Below are positions 16,488 to 24,931 of a stretch of 32,158 bases of DNA, piece by piece. A program made the position numbers and the translations under genes. Source of the stretch: Floccifex porci (GTDB lineage: Bacteria; Bacillota_I; Bacilli_A; Erysipelotrichales; Erysipelotrichaceae); contig NZ_VUMM01000022.1 of assembly GCF_009696175.1 (NCBI RefSeq), positions 1-32,158 on the forward strand, given 5' to 3'. The first letter of the stretch is position 1, and each line of letters begins with the position of its first letter. Below the pieces are notes generated by a model, which was not told the DNA's origin, did not search any database, and saw nothing but the letters and a program-made list of their open reading frames with translations.

Positions 16488-17657
16488 TCATAAATAATTC
16501 CAATTTTCTAAAAGCGTCAGTGCCATTTCTTCATTAAATGCAATTATGTAATTATGCAATTTTTTCGCTTTTTCTGAGTGAATGGAGAAAAAACAATTTT
16601 TATAATATAATTGATATAAACGGACACTTTCCTCAAACACCATTTTTCGTACTTCGTTCCCTAGCTGACGAACCCTCGCATCATTCATTGCAATCTGATC
16701 AAAGAATTGATTGTATGTACTTTCAGACAATAGATTTCTTTTTTTCTGTTCGCCCATTAAGTATTCTGTAATCCACAAACTTTCAATTGATCTAAAATTT
16801 TTTTTCGCAGTTTGAGTTATTCCGCTCATATTAACACGATAAGCATATACTTCTTTTTTTATCGTATATGAGTTTGTTGCTTTTGGATAAAGTATCATTA
16901 CAAATAACGTATCTTCAAACCAAAATCCATCTGGAAATTTTATATCAGAAAATAATACACTTTTAATTACCTTACCCCATGGATACCCATAAAAGGTATC
17001 AATTGGAGATATGCTATTCAATGAACTCCAATGTCTAAAAAATCTGCTGATTTTTCCATTGTCGTAAAAAGAGAATGCAGAACCCTCGACCATATCAGCA
17101 TTATTCTGAATTGCTTTATCGAGGAGAGCATCTATCGCCCCTGGCAAGATATAGTCATCTGAATCAACAAACATTAAGTATTTTCCATTTATATGCTTTA
17201 ATGCACTATTACGTGCAGAAGAATGCCCCCCATTTTCTTGATTGATAATGACAACATTCTTTCTATTTTTGTATTGTTGAATAATACTATATGTATTATC
17301 TGTTGATCCGTCGTTAACGATAATCAGTTCAAATTTATATTTTGTTTTCTGATTTAAAATAGATTCAACACATTTCTCAATATACTGTTCAACATTATAT
17401 GCGGGTACTATAATACTCAATTCATAAAAATCTCCCATTTCGTTACAAGCATCGATTTTTCCTTTTGGGAACTTACAAAGCTCTTCTAATTTCTGTCTTG
17501 TATAGATTTCATGTGGCATTGGTCTATAGTTTGAATTTTTCTTTTTTAATATGAGATGGTACTCAGATCTTTTAATATATTTTAATATATTTCTCGCTAT
17601 AGCCTTGCAGTAAGCTAAAATTCGGTAAATTACCATGACACTAACTAACTCATCCAT
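16488..17657 (-). CDS. GT2-family glycosyltransferase
   Basis: 389 aa. After an N-terminal extension of about 75 residues with basic and hydrophobic stretches comes a GT-A domain: ELSIIVPAYNVEQYIEKCVE, LIIVNDGSTDNTY, NGGHSSARNSAL, and the metal-binding YLMFVDSDDYI. The middle has FEDTLFVMILYPKA, as in CpsI/EpsJ-like capsule enzymes. It adds one sugar to the lipid-linked repeat unit; donor and acceptor are unknown. The stop is followed by 40 further open codons in frame, so the C-terminus may have been shortened. Confidence 0.88.
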   Translation of the reverse strand: MDELVSVMVIYRILAYCKAIARNILKYIKRSEYHLILKKKNSNYRPMPHEIYTRQKLEELCKFPKGKIDACNEMGDFYELSIIVPAYNVEQYIEKCVESILNQKTKYKFELIIVNDGSTDNTYSIIQQYKNRKNVVIINQENGGHSSARNSALKHINGKYLMFVDSDDYILPGAIDALLDKAIQNNADMVEGSAFSFYDNGKISRFFRHWSSLNSISPIDTFYGYPWGKVIKSVLFSDIKFPDGFWFEDTLFVMILYPKATNSYTIKKEVYAYRVNMSGITQTAKKNFRSIESLWITEYLMGEQKKRNLLSESTYNQFFDQIAMNDARVRQLGNEVRKMVFEESVRLYQLYYKNCFFSIHSEKAKKLHNYIIAFNEEMALTLLENWNYL

Positions 17658-17695
17658 TCAACTTTCCACCCTCTTATTACTATATAAATGTACGA

Positions 17696-18886
17696 TCAAA
17701 TCGGTTTATTACGTATATTAAAATTTAATAAGGTATTCTTTAGAAATCCATTTCTTTCTATTTGAGTTAATACCAACATAAGACTCAAGAGAGAATTGAA
17801 GGCAACACGATCCTCAAGGCCTTCCATAAGTCCATATACTAATGCCGAAAAAATCAACACTCTAAAGAAACCTTGAATAAATTCATTCTGTTTCATTTCA
17901 CTAAATTTCAAGCAAAAATATAGCAATACAATCCATACTGCAGTTGCTATTATTCCGCCCTTCAGAAGGATATCCAACAACGCATTGTGGGAATAGTACC
18001 CATTATTCCATAAATCTACTGTGCCCCCTCCTTGCCCCCATATTGGAGATGACATGAATTGTTTTAAGGCCTGATCCCAATAAAATCTGCGATCTGTAAA
18101 TGTTGACGACTTACCTAATGCTGTAAAAATAAAACTCAAATAGTTTATTCGATTCATAAACACAATAGTTATTTCCAGCACCGCATAAATAATCATGATC
18201 AAATTAGCATTTGCTAATTTATTAATAAACTTTTTTCGAGAACAAAACATCAAATAAATGATTATCATAAAAAGAGCTACGAGACCGGAACCTGATTTAT
18301 AAAAAAGTTCTGTACCCACAATAACTAGAAATGTAAATAGGGGCTTTTTACTATCAGGATGTATATTTTGGTACAAAACACAAAATGATATCGTCAAAAT
18401 AAAGTATAAAGTTATAGTATTATCTAATCCCATAAAATTAATTCTTCCAGTATCTGATAACGCATGATTTAATCCATTAGGAAAAAATACTGTTAAAATT
18501 GCATTAATACAAATCAGAAATGAAAGCCATTTATATACTACGTTTATCAACTCTTTTGAGTTTACTTTTGAGAAATATGAGAAAATCATATAAATCCCAA
18601 TGAAGTTTGCCATATTAATAATCTTTGCAGATACAGAAACACCATTGATTATTGAAGCACATACCTGCATTATTTCATATAGCAATATTAAAAAGAATGC
18701 TTTGTTAAAAGTAAACCTTCTAAAATAGTAATATGCAGCCAATAAAAACGCAAAGATTCTCCATGCCACAAAAAAATTATCTAATGATTGATTCGCTAGA
18801 ACAATGCAATCTGGCCGAAAAAAAGGAATGATTAGAAACAAGATATTTAGTTGTAAATTTAATTTTCTACTATCAGACATAAGCAC
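17696..18886 (-). CDS. wzy: Wzy-type repeat-unit polymerase
   Basis: The 396-aa protein is almost entirely hydrophobic helices (about 10-12). A larger extracellular loop near residues 255-300 contains FTDRRFYWDQALKQF, GQGGGT and YYSHNALLDILLKGG, the pattern of O-antigen polymerase/ligase proteins. It should polymerise flipped repeat units. AAAGGA lies five bases before the GTG at 18886 and eleven before the ATG at 18880, so either start is possible. It follows the GT32-like gene closely. Confidence 0.85.
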   Translation of the reverse strand: MLMSDSRKLNLQLNILFLIIPFFRPDCIVLANQSLDNFFVAWRIFAFLLAAYYYFRRFTFNKAFFLILLYEIMQVCASIINGVSVSAKIINMANFIGIYMIFSYFSKVNSKELINVVYKWLSFLICINAILTVFFPNGLNHALSDTGRINFMGLDNTITLYFILTISFCVLYQNIHPDSKKPLFTFLVIVGTELFYKSGSGLVALFMIIIYLMFCSRKKFINKLANANLIMIIYAVLEITIVFMNRINYLSFIFTALGKSSTFTDRRFYWDQALKQFMSSPIWGQGGGTVDLWNNGYYSHNALLDILLKGGIIATAVWIVLLYFCLKFSEMKQNEFIQGFFRVLIFSALVYGLMEGLEDRVAFNSLLSLMLVLTQIERNGFLKNTLLNFNIRNKPI

Positions 18887-18905
18887 AATTTTCCTTTAGC
18901 ATAAT

Positions 18906-19604
18906 TTATCTTCCTATTATGCTCTTGATTTTTATTATCGTTCCTTCTCCTATGATTCTTGCAATTCTTCTTTTTAATCTTTGTTGATTTGATGTCCAAC
19001 TAGCACTGTAGTGATGAACAGATATTGTCAAATCGCTCATTAGGTTTCTCGCATTTTTACCCGATGCAAGTGGATCCATATATTCTGGTGGAAAAATCTT
19101 ATTTTTAGCACTATCAAGCATACCGTCTTTCATGGCAGATTCAATAGCTTTTGTATTTATAATAGGACATGATATCTTAGGCAATTGATTTTTCTCAAAC
19201 TGAACGTTGTCATATTCTGCTAACATATATTTTAATACCGGACTTTTTGCCACAGCACCAAAACCTAACCCCGTATTTATTTCTCCACTTTGCTGTCTAC
19301 CAAAAAAAGAATCCAATTTAAGCAATGAGTCGAAGCTTTTTAGCAATTCAACATCAGTATCTAAATATATACCACCATTTTCATATACGATTTTCAAGCG
19401 TGCATAATCTGATACAAACGCCCAAGCCTGATTCTCATATGCTTCCTTAACAAAAGGCACACAGGTAACGTCAAAATTTTTCTCATCCCATCGAATAATT
19501 TTATAGTCAGGACAATATTTATTCCAGCTTCTGATGCAAGCTTTAACTTCATGCGGAATCGGCTTCCCACCAAACCAACAATAATGAATTACTTTTGGTA
19601 TCAT
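18906..19604 (-). CDS. GT32-like capsular glycosyltransferase with DXD motif
   Basis: About 232 aa. The N-terminus IPKVIHYCWFGGKPIPHEV is the hallmark of the glycosyltransferase sugar-binding DXD family (GT32, mannosyltransferase OCH1-like). The nucleotide-sugar/metal site is GGIYLDTDVELL, with DTD at 82-84. I use the ATG at 19604, with AAGGAG eight bases upstream. The in-frame GTG at 19628 lacks one. The upstream DUF1919 gene, if its frame is restored, would stop 20 bases before this start. Confidence 0.88.
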   Translation of the reverse strand: MIPKVIHYCWFGGKPIPHEVKACIRSWNKYCPDYKIIRWDEKNFDVTCVPFVKEAYENQAWAFVSDYARLKIVYENGGIYLDTDVELLKSFDSLLKLDSFFGRQQSGEINTGLGFGAVAKSPVLKYMLAEYDNVQFEKNQLPKISCPIINTKAIESAMKDGMLDSAKNKIFPPEYMDPLASGKNARNLMSDLTISVHHYSASWTSNQQRLKRRIARIIGEGTIIKIKSIIGR

Positions 19605-19688
19605 AAATTTCTCCTTATTATTTATCACATATTATTAATTATCCCCGTAATATCTTTCCCAAACGGCTCATAAGAAGCCATTATAAAA

Positions 19689-20282
19689 TCATGCTTGGGG
19701 AATTGGTGGATAACTGTGTACCCCCCCACTCAGATTTGGCCATTCTTTACATGTAAAAAACAATTTATTCTTATACGGTAATCCCATAAACCTATTAACT
19801 TCTGTTTCAGTACAGCCATTCTGATCATTAAACTTCACAAGCAAATTATCCCAATTAATACGTTTGATACGGCGTTCCCATTTTTCTCTCGCTTCTTTTT
19901 CACTGTGATAATGAAGGAAAAAAATCTCAATAGAATTCTTTCCATTGGATAAAACTCCAACTGGATATGTACCAAATCTTTTATCTCCTGAGATTTGTGG
20001 AGCATCTTTCCACCGAGACTCTTCTGGTTTTATAAATGAGAGCTTACCATTGATATAGCCTTTTAAGTCAGACAAAAAATCAATGTAGTCCTTTGCCATA
20101 AAGAACATTCCGACTGTAGGTGATTCTTTTGGTAAGTTATAAGATTCATAAATCATGCCGCCCCAACAGTTATTAGAGATGATTGTAAAGTCAGTAGACT
20201 TAAGTTGCTTTTTGCGATGATTAGCCAATCCCACACGCCAATATTTCAATATTTTTAATCTTAATCCTTCATATGTAGGCAT
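19689..20282 (-). CDS. DUF1919 capsule protein, apparently frameshifted near the C-terminus
   Basis: As read the protein has about 197 aa. It matches DUF1919, a family found in capsule and exopolysaccharide loci: FTIISNNCWGGMIYESYNLP, SPTVGMFFMAKDYIDFL, YPVGVL, HYHSEKEAREKWERR, and LPYKNKLFFTCKEWPNL. After that the frame passes a run of seven G (19721-19727) and ends in an odd Pro-rich tail. With six G the frame continues in good coding sequence (YTVIHQFPKHDF, then IMASYEPFGKDITG) to a TGA at 19625-19627, giving 218 aa. The start at 20282 has AAAGGAAG at proper spacing. Biochemical role unknown; likely polymer assembly or modification. Confidence 0.8.
   Translation of the reverse strand: MPTYEGLRLKILKYWRVGLANHRKKQLKSTDFTIISNNCWGGMIYESYNLPKESPTVGMFFMAKDYIDFLSDLKGYINGKLSFIKPEESRWKDAPQISGDKRFGTYPVGVLSNGKNSIEIFFLHYHSEKEAREKWERRIKRINWDNLLVKFNDQNGCTETEVNRFMGLPYKNKLFFTCKEWPNLSGGVHSYPPIPQA
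19721..19727 (-). repeat. G7 homopolymer in the DUF1919 gene
   Basis: Seven C on the plus strand are seven G in the coding strand, near the 3' end of the gene. The frame on one side continues sensibly only if one base is removed. This is a candidate slipped-strand phase-variation tract, a fixed mutation, or a sequencing error. Confidence 0.75.
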
Positions 20283-20354
20283 GATCATCTTCCTTTCTAT
20301 GAATAATTTTGTGTTAGAATAACGAACCATTTTAGTATATTCACCATATTTTTC

Positions 20355-21488
20355 TCACGATACAATCGTAGTTTCATTCCTACTTCGTGTTTGTTCAACT
20401 TGGTTTATGTAGATATTTTCTAATTTCTTCACAGCTGTAGAAATATTATACTTATTTATCTGTTGCTCGTGATTTTTCAAATAATGTTCTCGTTCTTCAT
20501 CACTTTTTATTGTTATATTTTGCATAGTATCCGCCCAAGTATTTGGCGCATCATCAATAGACGCCCAGATGATATTGCCAAAATCCACCTCAGAAGTCAC
20601 CTTATCCGAAACAATACATGGTAATCCTGATATTTGTGCTTCAAGTAAAACAATTGGTAGTCCTTCATATTTTGAAGGCAATGCAAAAATATCCATAGCG
20701 GAATACAGTTCCGAGGGATTGTCCGTTTCGCCCCAGAATATAATACGATTACTGCAAGAAGTTCGATTTGCCTGCTCTTTAATGGTATCCATATCTGGAC
20801 CGTTACCAACTAGAAGCAGTAAGGCTGTATTATCTTTAGAGGCCAATATCTCAAAAGTTTGAATTAAGTAGCTCTGATTTTTCTGATCATTAAATTTACC
20901 AATATGCCCGATAATGATACCGCATTCCGAACTGATTAACTTTCTGACAGTTTCTCTGTTCTTTGAGTTAAATGCAAATTTTTTTGTATCAAATGCGTTT
21001 GGAATCACTTCATAAGCTCGATCACCATACATCCATTTTCCAGCCTTTTCTCCGCAAGCCAAGGAATATGTTGATATCTTTTGCAAACTTCTCTTAAGTA
21101 TCCTATGCAAAAATAGATGAGAGCAAGTCGTATTATGGCTATGTGCAATTCTTGCTGGGACCTTAACAAGCAAAGCAATAAGAAGTTCAATTGCTATAAT
21201 CGCACTACTTCCATGCACATGTACAATATCAAATTTATTATTTTTTAAATAGGAGTATATAGTAATATAATAATGAAACGGATTGTTTTGTTTTCTTGGC
21301 AATTTAAGTAACTTAATACCATGAGAAACACAAAGTTTTTCATATCCACTGTCATATGGTTCCCCAGCAATAATGGAAACATCAAATTTTGTTTTATCAA
21401 GATGAGTGGCATAATTAATTACCTGTGAAGTCACGCCGTTCCTATCAAAATAGGATGTAATCATTGCCACTTTTATTCTTTCTGCCAT
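20355..21488 (-). CDS. GT4-family glycosyltransferase
   Basis: The 377-aa GT-B enzyme has an N-terminal acceptor domain starting VAMITSYFDRNGVTSQVINY. Mid-protein VHVHGSSAI and AHSHNTT are typical of EpsF/CapM-like capsule enzymes. The C-terminal donor domain has IGHIGKFNDQKNQ, VGNGP, and the E-x7-E site in PSKYEGLPIVLLEAQISGLP. The sugar donor is unknown. AAGGGG precedes the ATG, and the upstream GT4 gene ends only 13 bases away. Confidence 0.92.
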   Translation of the reverse strand: MAERIKVAMITSYFDRNGVTSQVINYATHLDKTKFDVSIIAGEPYDSGYEKLCVSHGIKLLKLPRKQNNPFHYYITIYSYLKNNKFDIVHVHGSSAIIAIELLIALLVKVPARIAHSHNTTCSHLFLHRILKRSLQKISTYSLACGEKAGKWMYGDRAYEVIPNAFDTKKFAFNSKNRETVRKLISSECGIIIGHIGKFNDQKNQSYLIQTFEILASKDNTALLLLVGNGPDMDTIKEQANRTSCSNRIIFWGETDNPSELYSAMDIFALPSKYEGLPIVLLEAQISGLPCIVSDKVTSEVDFGNIIWASIDDAPNTWADTMQNITIKSDEEREHYLKNHEQQINKYNISTAVKKLENIYINQVEQTRSRNETTIVS

Positions 21489-21501
21489 AAAATTCCCCTT
21501 A

Positions 21502-22629
21502 TTATACTGTTTCTAGTTTTTTTAATTCTGATGAAAAGTCAATTGGATTATTTTGTAAATATTCAATTGTTTTTTTTCTCTCTACGGGATTTTTATATAA
21601 GTACTCAATTTTATCGGCTAGAGAATTACCATTCAATTCTGTCAAGTATCCGTTCATTCCATCTTTAATCTGTTCTTTGGCAGAGGGTATATTTGAAGAT
21701 AATATTGCCAAACAGAGCACTCGTGCCTCCACTAAGGTGATTACATACCCCTCATGCCGAGATGGTTGAACATATAAATCACATTTTTTCATATACGGGT
21801 ATGGATTCTTCTTTTGTCCCAGAAAAACAAACTGCTTTTCCAAATGATATGTCTTATAAGCAAGTTTTCTTAATTTTTTCTCATCTCTACCCGATCCAAT
21901 TACATACCATGTAAAATTAATGCCTCGCTTAGCCAAAATTGAAGCCGTAAAGATTGCAATATCATATCCCTTTTGTTCTGTAAGTCGACCCACAGTCAAA
22001 ATATTGAACTTGTCCTTATTAAATTGAATGTCTACATTCTCTTCAGCCTTATGCTTGATATCATTTGTATTGATTACATTATAAAAAACAGCCGCCTTTT
22101 CTTTGAATGTTGGATATTCTCTGCAAAAAGCGTCCATAACAGCCTGTGAAACACCAAATATTTTGTCATATATTGGAAGATAATTCTCTACACTTTTCAG
22201 CCAATAGATTTTTTCGTCATGTAACCATGTAGCTTTTTTCTTTGCTTTAATCTTTCTAGCTAAAAATGCTGTAGTAAACGAACCATATCCATAAAAATCT
22301 ATTGCAATATCGTAGGTTTTATTAAACTTATTTATTACACTTTCTACAACATAATCGTAATATGGCAAATATTTATTTACAGACATTTTTTTTAGAACTT
22401 TAGCTGGAAATGCATACATTGATACAAGCGAATGAATAAAATGGTTTTTGAACTCCAACTGTATAATGTTGACTTTCTTCTTCAGCCGATATTCATATTC
22501 ATTATCAACGTCAAGCAATACAAGCGTTACGTTATATTCGTTTTCTGGTAAAGCGTTAATCAATTCAATCAGAGCAACCTCGGATCCACCACCACCAAGA
22601 GATTTAGCCATTATCAATAATTCCTTCAT
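21502..22629 (-). CDS. GT4-family glycosyltransferase
   Basis: The 375-aa GT-B enzyme has LIMAKSLGGGGSEVALIEL at the N-terminus (glycine-rich acceptor-side loop). Then come WLHDEKIYWLK and, in the donor domain, TVGRLTEQKGYDIAI and the E-x7-E region PSRHEGYVITLVEA. It is a different subfamily from its neighbour and shows little direct similarity outside the donor site. Its start lies three bases after the stop of the preceding gene, so translation is coupled. Confidence 0.9.
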   Translation of the reverse strand: MKELLIMAKSLGGGGSEVALIELINALPENEYNVTLVLLDVDNEYEYRLKKKVNIIQLEFKNHFIHSLVSMYAFPAKVLKKMSVNKYLPYYDYVVESVINKFNKTYDIAIDFYGYGSFTTAFLARKIKAKKKATWLHDEKIYWLKSVENYLPIYDKIFGVSQAVMDAFCREYPTFKEKAAVFYNVINTNDIKHKAEENVDIQFNKDKFNILTVGRLTEQKGYDIAIFTASILAKRGINFTWYVIGSGRDEKKLRKLAYKTYHLEKQFVFLGQKKNPYPYMKKCDLYVQPSRHEGYVITLVEARVLCLAILSSNIPSAKEQIKDGMNGYLTELNGNSLADKIEYLYKNPVERKKTIEYLQNNPIDFSSELKKLETV

Positions 22630-22632
22630 CTC

Positions 22633-23127
22633 TTATTTCTTCCCCTCAAACATCTCATCAACAATACTATCCAGTTCTTCACAGAACTTTGCGTTATTGC
22701 TGGTGTTCTTTCCTTCTTTTTTGATTTCATCATAACTATCTATGACTCCACCCAGCTTCTCTATATCCTCAACAACCACAATGGTGCCCATTCTGCTTTC
22801 TACTTCTTTGCAAAACTTAACCTGATGGTCGTTGACATGTTCGTTGTATTTATATTGTCTAGGCACAACAATCGGTGTCTTTCCAATCTGAAGTGGCATG
22901 ATAAAACTGGAAGGCCCACCATGAGTGATTACTATTCTTGCCTCCCCTACCATCTCAACCATCTTCTGGTATGGGAAGAGCTTATTCCACTCACAATGCT
23001 TTGGTTCATATGTAGAGTATCCAGTTTGCATTACTACTTTTTCATCATGCTCTGCTGCCCATTTATCCATATATTCAACAAGTCTATTAAACTGTTGTTC
23101 ATGAGTTCCTACTGTAACAAAAATCAT
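22633..23127 (-). CDS. Alg13-like catalytic subunit of two-part glycosyltransferase
   Basis: About 165 aa. It begins IFVTVGTHEQQFNRLVEYMD and has the donor-binding stretch VITHGGPSSFIMPLQIGKTP, then VPRQYKYNEHVNDHQ. These are diagnostic of the GT28 C-terminal domain of the Alg13/EpsF/PssE type. It works as a heterodimer with the Alg14-like protein encoded just upstream, on the inner membrane face. In streptococcal loci the equivalent pair adds galactose to lipid-linked glucose; the donor here is not determined. I choose the ATG at 23127; an upstream in-frame extension has no family match. Confidence 0.9.
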   Translation of the reverse strand: MIFVTVGTHEQQFNRLVEYMDKWAAEHDEKVVMQTGYSTYEPKHCEWNKLFPYQKMVEMVGEARIVITHGGPSSFIMPLQIGKTPIVVPRQYKYNEHVNDHQVKFCKEVESRMGTIVVVEDIEKLGGVIDSYDEIKKEGKNTSNNAKFCEELDSIVDEMFEGKK

Positions 23128-23156
23128 CTCTTTATCCCTTTTCCCTCTACAACAAC

Positions 23157-23621
23157 TTAAAAAATACTTCCTAAGTTCACAGCCTTCGGGTACACTTTCT
23201 TCATTTCTTCCCATTCCACAATGAACCTATCTGCTATTGGATAGCAGAGTTTTCCTGCAATTGTGGAAGCATCAATTCTATCGAACACCTCTATATAAAT
23301 GGTTTTAGCCCCCATCAGCTTACCAATCCAAAAAAACGGAATTGCAGGCGCAGCTCCAGAACTGATAATGAGATCTGGCTTCTCTTTAGGCAGGATTTTC
23401 AATGCTCTCCATGTGTTGATAAGAAGGGCTTTTATAGAACGGTTAGAAGGATAATAAACTGAGTACATCTTCTCTCCTTTAAGCAGAGAGCGTGCATCTT
23501 CCTTATCAAATGTAACCCAAAATCTATCCTTATCCTGCCAGAAAGGCTTCAACATATATAAATGTGTAAGATGCCCGCCAGACGAACCAACTAAACATAC
23601 TTTCAATTTCTTCTCTGCCAT
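23157..23621 (-). CDS. Alg14-like membrane subunit of two-part glycosyltransferase
   Basis: About 154 aa. The start KKLKVCLVGSSGGHLTHLYM and the later PDLIISSGAAPAIPFFWIGK and YIEVFDRIDA are characteristic of the Alg14/EpsE/PssD/CpsF family. This subunit recruits the Alg13-like partner to the membrane and helps form the active site. I choose the ATG at 23621, which has AGGAG upstream. An in-frame ATG 17 codons earlier would add a charged leader unlike the family. The partner gene starts 29 bases after its stop. A 158-base gap separates it from the nucleotidyltransferase and holds only a 5-bp GGAGC hairpin. Confidence 0.9.
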   Translation of the reverse strand: MAEKKLKVCLVGSSGGHLTHLYMLKPFWQDKDRFWVTFDKEDARSLLKGEKMYSVYYPSNRSIKALLINTWRALKILPKEKPDLIISSGAAPAIPFFWIGKLMGAKTIYIEVFDRIDASTIAGKLCYPIADRFIVEWEEMKKVYPKAVNLGSIF

Positions 23622-23779
23622 CTTTACTCTTCTCCTCGCATTTATCTTTTCTTCCTCTACTTCAAAACCCATCTACCTCGCATCCCTCTATCCTTTATTA
23701 CTTCTCCAGCTCCCTTCGGAGCGGTTTTATGGATTAGAGGTTTAGTGGGTGATAGGTGTTGTGCTTGAGTTGTTTTTTA

Positions 23780-24634
23780 TCAAAACTCTTCCGGATATAA
23801 TCCTTCTTTAACCAATCTCTCAATGTTCTTCCTAACAGTCGGACCATCTTCCTTATAGGTCATGCCGTACCAGGTATCATTGCTCTTTAGCACCTTCACA
23901 TCTATTGCCTTCTTCTCAAGCAATTCTCCAATATAAGTCGGAATCAGGAATTCTCCCTGACCGCCATTCTCAAAGAACTCTACAAAGCCTTTTTCAAGCA
24001 AATCCATGAACTCTGGTCTCAACCCCCACATATTCATGGAAACTAAACTTTCCATATCCAGTTCTGTGTTCTTGCTGATTCCCTTTGTTTCAACAACTTC
24101 TTTGAGCCAGCCATCTTCCTCAACACAGATGCCTCTGGTAACAGTACCGTTATCGGATAATGTATTCTTAAGAACAAATCCTGCCATGCAACAGTTTCCA
24201 CCGTTCTTTAAATATTCAGCCAGCTTCACAAATCCTTCTTTACCGTAGTAATCATCAGCATTGATAACTACAAATGGTTCGTGAATCTTATCCTTCGCTG
24301 CAAGAATGGCCTGTCCAGTCCCCCAAGGCTTAGTTCTATTTATTGTTTTTTCTTTGTACTTCTTAGGCACATCTTCTATTTCCTGAAATGCATATTCTAT
24401 CTGAATTCCCTTGTTCTTCATTCTCTGACCAATAACTTCATCAAAATCCGCAAGGAGATCTTTTCTAATTACAAACACAACCTTGTTGAATCCGGCTTCC
24501 ATCGCATCATAGATGGAATAGTCCATAATGATATGCTCTCTGGCATCTACAGGCTCTAACTGTTTTATGCCGCCACCAAATCGACTACCAATCCCTGCTG
24601 CCATAATTAACAATGTTAAATTCATTTCTTTCAT
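23780..24634 (-). CDS. Nucleotidyltransferase of the sugar-NTP transferase fold
   Basis: About 284 aa from the ATG at 24634. The signature NLTLLIMAAGIGSRFGGGIK with Lys is the NTP-binding loop. The metal-binding aspartates lie in VVINADDYYG, and KPWGTGQAILAAK fits the donor loop. It should form an NDP-sugar or another activated precursor; the substrate is not recognisable. A GTG at 24715 with AAAGGAG five bases upstream keeps the same frame and would add 27 residues, so the true start is open. It is the first gene of the variable block, after the tandem hairpins at 24818-24886. Confidence 0.85.
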   Translation of the reverse strand: MKEMNLTLLIMAAGIGSRFGGGIKQLEPVDAREHIIMDYSIYDAMEAGFNKVVFVIRKDLLADFDEVIGQRMKNKGIQIEYAFQEIEDVPKKYKEKTINRTKPWGTGQAILAAKDKIHEPFVVINADDYYGKEGFVKLAEYLKNGGNCCMAGFVLKNTLSDNGTVTRGICVEEDGWLKEVVETKGISKNTELDMESLVSMNMWGLRPEFMDLLEKGFVEFFENGGQGEFLIPTYIGELLEKKAIDVKVLKSNDTWYGMTYKEDGPTVRKNIERLVKEGLYPEEF

Positions 24635-24817
24635 ATCCTCTCTGCCTTCTCGGGCATTCTTCTTTTCTTTCACACTCTCTGGTGCGGTATGTCTTCTTCC
24701 TTTTACCCCATTCACCCAGTCTCCTTTATCTTTTCTAATATTTAGACTTGGATTTTGAATAGTAGAATCAAATCACTATCAAAATGACTGAAATATATAT
24801 CTTTTATAAATACACAT

Positions 24818-24838
24818 AAAAAAAGACCATTCGGTCTT
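24818..24838 (-). terminator. Intrinsic terminator between conserved and variable capsule blocks
   Basis: A 6-bp stem AAGACC/GGTCTT (24823-24828 with 24833-24838) has a 4-base loop. On the minus strand seven U follow, then AUG. It lies downstream of the LytTR gene and upstream of the nucleotidyltransferase. Confidence 0.8.
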
Positions 24839-24851
24839 AATTAAAAATATA

Positions 24852-24886
24852 TACGTATACCATTCATCTCATGAATAGTATACGTA
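24852..24886 (-). other. Long palindromic hairpin after the LytTR gene
   Basis: TACGTATAC pairs with GTATACGTA. After one C-A mismatch, ATTCAT pairs with ATGAAT around a CTC loop, so 15 of 16 positions pair. On the minus strand a U-rich tract (TATATTTTTAATT) follows. It is either the first of two stacked terminators or an operator. Confidence 0.7.
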
Positions 24887-24931
24887 ACTTTGTAATACTA
24901 ATTCTTATTCCCTTACTTAAAGCTATAGACA

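Noticed and set aside
23673-23779. GGAGC hairpin before the Alg14-like gene as a regulatory RNA
   Set aside because: The stem is only five pairs, without a U-tract or further structure.
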